Below are positions 37,115-43,280 of a stretch of DNA of 44,477 nucleotides, piece after piece. This DNA is from Streptomyces plumbidurans. Its GTDB lineage: Bacteria > Actinomycetota > Actinomycetes > Streptomycetales > Streptomycetaceae. A model generated the notes under the pieces. It was not told the origin of the DNA and did not search any database. It saw only the letters and a list, made by a program, of their open reading frames with translations. Each line of letters opens with the position of its first letter. Within the stretch, counting starts at the first letter, position 1. Made by a program: the position numbers and the translations under genes. The stretch is taken from assembly GCF_019857225.1 (NCBI RefSeq), contig NZ_JAFJSY010000088.1, positions 1 to 44,477 of the forward strand, read 5' to 3'.

Positions 37115-37942
37115 TCACCTCTCTGATCGGTCGACTGTTGCGACGAGTGTCGTTGCGGCGTCTTGACGGTCACTCGACTCGGCTTGGAACGCCCGCCGGG
37201 CCCGGCGCGGGGCGCGCAGTTCCTCCGCGACCTGCCGCAGCAGCCGGGGCACCGAGCGCTCCCGTACGAAGAAGTGGCCACCGGGCAGCGTCTGCAGCCG
37301 GAACTCGGCCTCGGTGTAGTCGGCCCACTGCGCCACGTCCGCCAGCGGGGAGACCGGGTCGTCCCGTCCGGCCAGCGCGAACAGCGGGGTCCGCAGCCGG
37401 GTGCCCGCCGCGGCCAGGCACAGCGATTCGCCCAGGCGCAGGTCGTCGCGGAGCGCGGGCACCACCATCCGCCGCCACAGCGTCGCGTCACGACCGGCCG
37501 CCTCGGCCGGTACGGCGTCCAGGTCGACGAGCAGCTCCAGGAGTTCCTGGTCGGACAGGCGTGAGCTGCGCAGCAGCAGATTGCGCAGATGCGGCGGCGG
37601 TACGGCGCCCACCACCAGCCGGGCCGGCGGATGCAGCCCGTCCTCCTCAAGGGCCAGCGTCAGCGCGTGCGCGACGAGCCCGCCCAGGCTGTGCCCGTAC
37701 AGCAGATACGGCCGGTCCAGCAGCGGTTTGATCAACTCCCGCAGCTCACCCATGAGTTCGGCGGCGTCGGTGATCCTGGCCTCGCGGGCGCGGGGGCCGC
37801 GCCCCGGCAGCAGCACCGGCACCACCTCGGCCGCGTCGCCGAGGTCGCGCTGCCAGCGGGCGAAGGAGGAGACGCCGGCGCCGGCGTGGTGGAAGCAGAA
37901 CAGCCAGGGCGCCGCCATCTCCGTACTCGTACGCAGTCTCAT
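37115..37942 (-). CDS. Type II thioesterase
   Basis: A 275-residue alpha/beta hydrolase with FCFHHAGAG, the nucleophile elbow GHSLGG, an Asp in AGRDDPVSP and the final His in GGHFF. It is of the kind that removes wrong or stalled acyl groups from carrier proteins, here possibly either of the two ACPs. The ATG overlaps the upstream cyclase stop as ATGA. Release of the finished polyketide is another option. Confidence 0.9.
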   Translation of the reverse strand: MRLRTSTEMAAPWLFCFHHAGAGVSSFARWQRDLGDAAEVVPVLLPGRGPRAREARITDAAELMGELRELIKPLLDRPYLLYGHSLGGLVAHALTLALEEDGLHPPARLVVGAVPPPHLRNLLLRSSRLSDQELLELLVDLDAVPAEAAGRDATLWRRMVVPALRDDLRLGESLCLAAAGTRLRTPLFALAGRDDPVSPLADVAQWADYTEAEFRLQTLPGGHFFVRERSVPRLLRQVAEELRAPRRARRAFQAESSDRQDAATTLVATVDRSER

Positions 37943-38709
37943 GCGTCGATCAGGGCCACGGCCCGGGTCCAGCCCGCTCCCGCACCTGCGATCTTCACCG
38001 GGAAGCAGGACACCGTGAACCCGTGGGCGGGCAGGGTGTCGAGCCGGGCCAGCCGTTCCACCTGGCAGTACTCGCGGCGCCGGCCGGCGAAGTGGGCGGG
38101 CCACAGCGCGGCGCGGTCGCCGGTCTCCTGGAAGGTGCGGATCATATGGCCGAACGGCGCGTCCAGGCTCCAGGCGTCGGTGCCGATGACCCGGACGCCG
38201 AGGTCGAGCAGATGGTCGGTGGCGGGACCGTCGAGGCCGGCGAAGTCGGTGAAGTACCGCGGCGTACCGGCGTGTTGGGAGGCGCCGGTGTGCAGCAGCA
38301 CGATGTCGAGCGGCTGCGGGACGTACCCGGCCTCCGCGATCGCCTTCTCGATCCGCTCGACCCCGATGACACCGATGCCGACGTCCGAGACGTCCAGCAC
38401 CACCGCCGGGCGCAGGAACCAGTCGAGCGGCATCTCGTCGATGTTGCGGGGGCGTCCGTACTCGCCCACCGACCCGTAGTGGGAGGGCGCGTCGACATGG
38501 GTGCCGGTGTGGCTGGTCAGGGTGAGCGTGTCCAGCGACAGCAGCTCACCGCCGGGCAGGTCGGCCGGGTCGAAGTCGAGCCCGAAGTGCTCCTTCATCT
38601 CCGCCGCCATGTGCCGGGCACCTTCGGCGGGCGTCATGATCTCGTGGACGATCGGGTCCGGCTCCCACCCGGACGCGTCCACGGCGGACGAGAGGTCGAT
38701 GACTCGCAA
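37939..38709 (-). CDS. PF04199-family cyclase
   Basis: A 256-residue protein beginning RVIDLSSAVDASGWEPDP and carrying the metal-site motif SHTGTHVDAPSHYG of the cyclase/kynurenine formamidase family. Members occur in aromatic polyketide clusters as late ring cyclases. It starts at TTG 38709, with a G-rich ribosome binding site (GGGGG) 8 nt upstream; no closer ATG keeps the conserved N-terminus. It is the first gene of the minimal-PKS operon. Confidence 0.82.
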   Translation of the reverse strand: MRVIDLSSAVDASGWEPDPIVHEIMTPAEGARHMAAEMKEHFGLDFDPADLPGGELLSLDTLTLTSHTGTHVDAPSHYGSVGEYGRPRNIDEMPLDWFLRPAVVLDVSDVGIGVIGVERIEKAIAEAGYVPQPLDIVLLHTGASQHAGTPRYFTDFAGLDGPATDHLLDLGVRVIGTDAWSLDAPFGHMIRTFQETGDRAALWPAHFAGRRREYCQVERLARLDTLPAHGFTVSCFPVKIAGAGAGWTRAVALIDA

Positions 38710-38797
38710 GGTGAACCCCCAGGTTCGGTAGAGGAGTTGCGAGTGCGCACCGTGCGACCCCCCGCTGGAGACCCGGTCGAGCCCCGAACGCGCCGAA

Positions 38798-38822
38798 CCC
38801 CGCCCCCTCGTGAGGGGCGGGG
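38798..38822. terminator. Hairpin downstream of the SARP gene
   Basis: CCCCGCCCC and its complement form a 9-bp GC-only stem with a 7-base loop, about 90 bp past the SARP stop. A second hairpin (GCGCCC with GGGCGC, 38830-38846) follows and runs into the dispersed repeat. Confidence 0.6.
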
Positions 38823-38839
38823 CCCGGTGGCGCCCTGAA

Positions 38840-38872
38840 GGGGCGCGGGAAACTGCGCGACCAGCCACGATG
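38840..38872. repeat. Dispersed intergenic repeat, copy 2 of 2
   Basis: This 33-bp copy matches the element at 20454-20486 at 31 of 33 positions and in the same orientation. Like copy 1 it follows a hairpin in a gap between genes of one cluster. Confidence 0.85.
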
Positions 38873-38909
38873 AAGCCGCAGGTGAAGTACGGCCGGACCG
38901 GCGGGGCGC

Positions 38910-39728
38910 TCAGGCGGCGAACAGGTCCAGCGTCCGCCGACGTTGACCGGCCGCCGCGTCCAGCGAGGGATCGCCCGCCAGCACGGCGCGGTGCAGCTGC
39001 TGGAGCCGGGTGGAAGGGTCCAGGCCCAGCTCTTCGGCGAGTCCGCGGCGCAGGTTCTGGTACACGTCCAGCGACTGCCACTGCCGTCCCGATCGGTACA
39101 GCGCCACCATGCACTGGGCGTGCAGCCCCTCGTGCAGCGGGTGACGGGCCGTCAAAGAGGTGAGTTCCGCGAGCAGTTGCATGTGCCGGCCGAGCCGCAG
39201 ATCGCATTCGATGCGCTGCTCCAGCACCTCCAGACGGCTCTCCTCCAGGCGCACCAGCTCGATCTCCAGCAGCGGGCCGAGGCGCACGTCGACCAGCGCC
39301 GGACCGCGCCAGATGGCGAGCGCGTCCCGGTAGACGGCGGCCGCCGTCCCGTCATCGCCGCGGTCGGCCTCGGCGCGTGCCGTCGCCACCAGCCGGTCGT
39401 ACTCGTGCACGTCCACCGCGCCCGGCTGCACCTCCAGCAGATAGCCGCCGTGCCGGGTGGCCAGCACCTCCCGGGCGCCGTAGGGGCTGCCGGGCCCCAG
39501 CGCCTTTCCGATCAGCCGGCGCAGCTGAAGGATGTAGGTCTGCAGGGTGGTGAGCGCGCTGCGGGGCATGTCGCCGCCCCAGATCTCCTCCATCAGCGTC
39601 GGCACGGGCACGACCTGGTTCGCGTACACGGACAGCAGGGCCAGGATCTGCCGGGGCTTGCCGGCGCTGGGGACGATCGATGTGCCACCTGTTTCGGCCA
39701 TGAGTGGGCCGAGCACCTTGATCTCCAT
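38910..39728 (-). CDS. SARP-family transcriptional activator
   Basis: A 272-residue protein with an N-terminal OmpR-like winged helix (about 1-95, including LTTLQTYILQLRRLIG) and a bacterial transcriptional activation domain (about 100-250, ending GLDPSTRLQQLH). This is the size and layout of ActII-ORF4 and DnrI, which switch on polyketide clusters by binding 11-bp-spaced heptamers. GGAGGA precedes the ATG. No TTA codon is present, so it does not show direct bldA control. It sits beside the minimal-PKS operon. Confidence 0.94.
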   Translation of the reverse strand: MEIKVLGPLMAETGGTSIVPSAGKPRQILALLSVYANQVVPVPTLMEEIWGGDMPRSALTTLQTYILQLRRLIGKALGPGSPYGAREVLATRHGGYLLEVQPGAVDVHEYDRLVATARAEADRGDDGTAAAVYRDALAIWRGPALVDVRLGPLLEIELVRLEESRLEVLEQRIECDLRLGRHMQLLAELTSLTARHPLHEGLHAQCMVALYRSGRQWQSLDVYQNLRRGLAEELGLDPSTRLQQLHRAVLAGDPSLDAAAGQRRRTLDLFAA

Positions 39729-40024
39729 CGTGGGTTCCTCCGGGGTTCGATCCGCCGGACCTCCCCGTCTCGGGTCCGGCTTCAACATCTACCGAAGTTC
39801 TCATCGGGCCCAGCTCAGGGCCAGTGCCAGCCTCCTGAACCCGGCATGCGGCTGTACCTGAGCCGCATGTGAAAGTTTCATGCCCATCCGGTGATCGTGG
39901 CACTGGGGAGGGGCGGATTCCGGCGGCAGTGTTCTCGGTGTCGGCACGACCGGAACACCGGTGCCGAGGGGACCGAACCCCCACCGCAACACCCACTCAG
40001 CCCACTCACCGAGGGATGGACATC
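39729..40024. promoter_or_regulatory. Divergent region between SARP and RiPP genes, rich in palindromes
   Basis: About 290 bp without a gene. CATGCGGCT and AGCCGCATG form an inverted repeat at 39845-39869, directly followed by the palindrome TGAAAGTTTCA at 39870-39880. An imperfect inverted repeat spans 39934-39968. These are placed as operators for one or both divergent units; the binding protein is not known. Confidence 0.5.
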
Positions 40025-40183
40025 ATGCAGGGGAACACGCTCGTCATCACCGCCGCCCACGACGACCTCGTCATCGAGGAGTTCGGCCGCGGCGCAGTCG
40101 CCCACCAGGCACCGCTGATGACCCACCTGTGCGGTGTCACGCAGCTGCCGGCCGCCGTCGACGCCGCTCAGCACCAGGCCTGA
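40025..40183 (+). CDS. Putative RiPP precursor peptide
   Basis: A 52-residue peptide beginning MQGNTLVITAAHDD. The ATG at 40025 has AGGGA 8 nt upstream; an ATG three codons earlier (40016) lacks this spacing. Residues 12-21 are acidic and hydrophobic (DDLVIEEFGR), like a leader helix, and the second half includes AHQAPLMTHLCGVTQ with a single Cys and two Thr. The stop overlaps the next start as TGATG, tying it to the YcaO enzyme. No other function is evident for so short a coupled gene. Confidence 0.72.
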   Translation: MQGNTLVITAAHDDLVIEEFGRGAVAHQAPLMTHLCGVTQLPAAVDAAQHQA

Positions 40184-42483
40184 TGAGCACGGCCGAGACC
40201 GCCGCCCCGCTGCTGGGGTTCAAGCCGCACCTGCGGGTCGAGCAGGTGCCCGGTGAAGCGGTGTACCTGATCTCCGACCAGCGGGTGACGGCCCTGCACG
40301 GGGCGCAGATAGCCCGGCTCGCCCCCCTGCTCGACGGCACCCGCCCGCTGGACGGGATCGCCCGCGACGCGGGGGACGACCTGCCCGACGGACAGGCCGC
40401 CCGGCTGGTGCGCCGGCTGGACGGCGCGGGACTGCTGGTCGCCCGCGACCACGCCCCGGCCCCGGAGGAGCTCGCCGAGCAGGCGTACTGGGAAGCAGCC
40501 GGACTCGACGGCTCCGCGGCGGCGGAGGGCCGCGGAACCGGTCTGGTCCGGGCGGTCTCGGTCGGCAGTACCGATGTCCGGGACCTGACGGCCGCGCTGC
40601 GAGCCGCGGGCCTGACGGTCCCGGACCCCGCGGCGACGACGTACGGCGCGCCGGGACCCGACGCGCTGACCGTCGTCGCCTGCGACGACTACCTCGATCC
40701 CGCGCTCGCCGTCGTGGACGCCGAGCACCGGGCCGCCGGGCGGCGCTGGCTGCCCGTGCGGACCGAGGGCACCGAACAGTGGATCGGGCCGTTCTTCGGC
40801 GATCCGGACGGACCCTGCTGGGCCTGTCTGGCCGAACGGCTGTGGCGTACCCGACCGGTGGAGGCGCACGTCCAGCGGATGCTGGGCCGTTCCGGCCCGG
40901 TGCCCCGCCCCTCCTGCGCGCTGCCCGCCGCCCGCTTCGCGGCCCTGCAGATCGCCGCCCTCGAAGTGGCCAAGTGGTTCTCCGGCTTCCGCCACCCGAG
41001 CCAGCTCGCGCTGCGCACCCTGGACGGTCTCGGCCTGGGCGCCTCGCTCCACCCGGTACGGCGCCGCCCCCAGTGCCCCACCTGCGGCGAACCCGGCATG
41101 ACGGCCGCCCAGGTGCAGGCCCCCGTGGTGCTGCGCTCCCGCATCAAGCACGACACCGACGGCGGCGGCCACCGCAGCCTGACCCCACGGCAGTTGCTGG
41201 AGCGCTTCGGCCACCACATCGACCCGGTGACCGGCCTGGTGCGCGAGATCCGCCGCGACACCCGCGGCCCGGAGTCCTTCCACTCCTACGTCGCCGGCAC
41301 CAACCCGGCCGCAGGACAGGGCCTCGGCGGCCTCAGGGCCGGTCTGCGCAGCAGCTGCGGCGGCAAGGGCACCACCGCGCTGCAGGCCGAGGTCGGCGCC
41401 TTCGCGGAGGCACTGGAGCGGCACTGCGGCCACTTCGAGGGCGGCGAGGCGGTCGTCACCGGCAGCTACCGCGACCTCGCCCAGGACGCCGTCCACCCCG
41501 ACACCGTCCAGCTCTACGACCCGCGCCAGCACACCGGACGTACGGACTGGAACGCCCGCCACAGCGCCTTCCAGTACGTGTGCGACCCCTTCGACGAGAG
41601 CGCCGAGATCAGCTGGACACCGCTGTGGTCGATGACCGAGGGCCGGCAGAAACTGCTGCCCACCTCACTGCTCTACTACGGCGTCCCGCAGGCCCCCGGC
41701 CGGGTGTACTGCCTGGCCAACTCCAACGGCACCGCCGCGGGCGGCACTTCGGAGGACGCCGTGCTGCAGGGCTTCCTGGAACTGGTCGAACGTGACGCGC
41801 TGGCCCTGTGGTGGTACAACCGCACCCGCCACCCCGCCGTCGACCTGGACGCCTTCGACGATCCCTGGATCACCGAACTGCGCCGCACCCACGCCTCGTT
41901 GAACCGCGAGGTCCGGGTGCTCGACCTCACCGCCGACCTCGGCGTCCCGGTCCTGGCGGCCGTCTCCCGGCGCACCGACCGGGCCCGCGGCGAGAGCGAG
42001 GAGATCATGTTCGGCTTCGGCGCCCACTTCGACGTGACGATCGCGCTGCGCCGCGCCCTGGCCGAGCTCAACCAGATGATGCCGCACGTCGCCGAGGGCG
42101 TCGCCGCGCGCGGCAGCGCCGCCGACGACCCCGACGTCGGCCACTGGCTGCGCACGGCGACCGTGGCCGCCCACCCCTACCTGCTGCCCGACGGCTCGAC
42201 CCCCACCGGGCCCGACACCCACCCGTACACCCACCGCGAGGACCTGCGCGACGACATCGAGGCGGCCGTGGAGCTTCTGCGCGCGCACGGCATGGAACTC
42301 CTCGTCCTGGACCAGACCAGACCCGACGTCGGTCTGCCGGTGGTGCGGGTCGTGGTGCCGGGACTGCGCCCGCACTGGGCCCGGTTCGCCCCCGGGCGCC
42401 TCTTCGACGTGCCGGTGCGGCTGGGCAGACGCAGCGCACCGATCCGCTACGAGGACCTCAACCCCGTACCCCTGTTCCTCTAG
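40183..42483 (+). CDS. Fused leader-peptide-binding / YcaO cyclodehydratase-like protein
   Basis: A 766-residue protein. Residues 1-350 resemble the E1/ThiF-like TOMM partner that grips the leader, with Cys212/Cys215 and Cys298/Cys301 as two CxxC pairs for zinc. Residues 370-766 are a YcaO domain with GGKG (393-396), EALER (409-413), NSNGTAAG (513-519) and ELVERD (533-538) for ATP and magnesium binding. YcaO enzymes activate a backbone amide with ATP to form azolines, thioamides or amidines. The C-terminus ends in NPVPLFL, a shortened form of the proline-rich tail of cyclodehydratases. Confidence 0.9.
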   Translation: MSTAETAAPLLGFKPHLRVEQVPGEAVYLISDQRVTALHGAQIARLAPLLDGTRPLDGIARDAGDDLPDGQAARLVRRLDGAGLLVARDHAPAPEELAEQAYWEAAGLDGSAAAEGRGTGLVRAVSVGSTDVRDLTAALRAAGLTVPDPAATTYGAPGPDALTVVACDDYLDPALAVVDAEHRAAGRRWLPVRTEGTEQWIGPFFGDPDGPCWACLAERLWRTRPVEAHVQRMLGRSGPVPRPSCALPAARFAALQIAALEVAKWFSGFRHPSQLALRTLDGLGLGASLHPVRRRPQCPTCGEPGMTAAQVQAPVVLRSRIKHDTDGGGHRSLTPRQLLERFGHHIDPVTGLVREIRRDTRGPESFHSYVAGTNPAAGQGLGGLRAGLRSSCGGKGTTALQAEVGAFAEALERHCGHFEGGEAVVTGSYRDLAQDAVHPDTVQLYDPRQHTGRTDWNARHSAFQYVCDPFDESAEISWTPLWSMTEGRQKLLPTSLLYYGVPQAPGRVYCLANSNGTAAGGTSEDAVLQGFLELVERDALALWWYNRTRHPAVDLDAFDDPWITELRRTHASLNREVRVLDLTADLGVPVLAAVSRRTDRARGESEEIMFGFGAHFDVTIALRRALAELNQMMPHVAEGVAARGSAADDPDVGHWLRTATVAAHPYLLPDGSTPTGPDTHPYTHREDLRDDIEAAVELLRAHGMELLVLDQTRPDVGLPVVRVVVPGLRPHWARFAPGRLFDVPVRLGRRSAPIRYEDLNPVPLFL

Positions 42484-42550
42484 CGACCGTTCCTCCAGCG
42501 ACGTCCTGCCCACCCGCACCCCTCCACACCCACCCACCGGAAGGACCCCC

Positions 42551-43228
42551 ATGCGCATCGACCGGCTGGCGGCCCCAGATCTCTCGGAGCTGTGGTCGCT
42601 GCGCGAGGACGTCACCGTCCGCTTCGACGGCGACGGCGCCACGCTGCGCACGCCGTGGGGCCGCCGGTTCGTCCCGCGGCCCGCGCCCGCCGTCCGCGAG
42701 GCACTGCGCCGGATGCTGCTCGGCCCGGTCTCGCTCGCCAACGTGATCCCCGGCTTCCCCGGCTACGAGATGCCCGAGCACCGCTGGGACGACGCCTCCC
42801 GGGATCTGCTCGCCGTGCTCGACGGCCTCCAGGACGTGGTGGTGCGCCACCTCGCCACGGGCGCCGCGCTCTGCCTCAGCGTGGTGCCCATGGCGCCCGA
42901 GACCCGCTTTAGCCCCCCGGCCGACGAGCCGGACCCCCGGGCACGCCTCGCGGGCGACGTGGAGATACGGCACGAGGGGCGCACCACGGTCCTGCGCGCC
43001 CACCGGCTCCGGCACCGCGTCGAGCTGCACGGCCCCGAGGCGGACCGGCTCCTGGAGCAGTTGTGCGGCCGCGACGGCGGACCCCCGGCGCACCCTCCGC
43101 CCGCCGTGACCCGCGCCGCACGCTGCTACGCGGCCGCCGCCGGACTGCTCACCGAGGGTGCCGCACCCGGTGGCGGACCTGTGAGGTCCGGACAAGTGCT
43201 ACTGATCAGGGACGAAGATTCTTTATGA
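42551..43228 (+). CDS. Small RiPP-associated protein, SagB N-terminal region-like
   Basis: A 225-residue protein. ELWSLREDVTVRFDGDG and VREALRRMLLGPVSLANV resemble, from memory, the N-terminal portion of SagB-type peptide dehydrogenases, but no FMN nitroreductase domain follows. It could be a peptide-binding subunit. AAGGA lies before the ATG, 67 bp after the YcaO stop. The last sense codon is TTA, the rare leucine codon read by the bldA tRNA. The family match is tentative. Confidence 0.5.
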   Translation: MRIDRLAAPDLSELWSLREDVTVRFDGDGATLRTPWGRRFVPRPAPAVREALRRMLLGPVSLANVIPGFPGYEMPEHRWDDASRDLLAVLDGLQDVVVRHLATGAALCLSVVPMAPETRFSPPADEPDPRARLAGDVEIRHEGRTTVLRAHRLRHRVELHGPEADRLLEQLCGRDGGPPAHPPPAVTRAARCYAAAAGLLTEGAAPGGGPVRSGQVLLIRDEDSL

Positions 43229-43280
43229 TTCCGGGCCGGGAACGTTGCAGTGACCGCGCACCGTGGACCATGGGGGAATT

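Larger units (their letters stand above)
38710..38909. promoter_or_regulatory. Promoter region of the minimal-PKS operon, with SARP-like pair
   Basis: The 200 bp between the cyclase start and the SARP stop hold TGGAGAC (38766) and TCGAGCC (38777), again 11 bp apart and with the same CCGG linker as at 23.7 kb. They read on the opposite strand to the operon. The region also contains two hairpins and a dispersed repeat. Confidence 0.5.

Noticed and set aside
40016..40183. Start of the precursor peptide at the first ATG (40016)
   Set aside because: The GAGGG sits directly against this ATG; the ATG at 40025 has the right spacing. The difference is only three residues.
40183..42483. Two separate genes for the E1-like and YcaO parts
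   Set aside because: The frame is continuous over 2301 bp with both motif sets intact and no internal stop, so a fused protein is supported.
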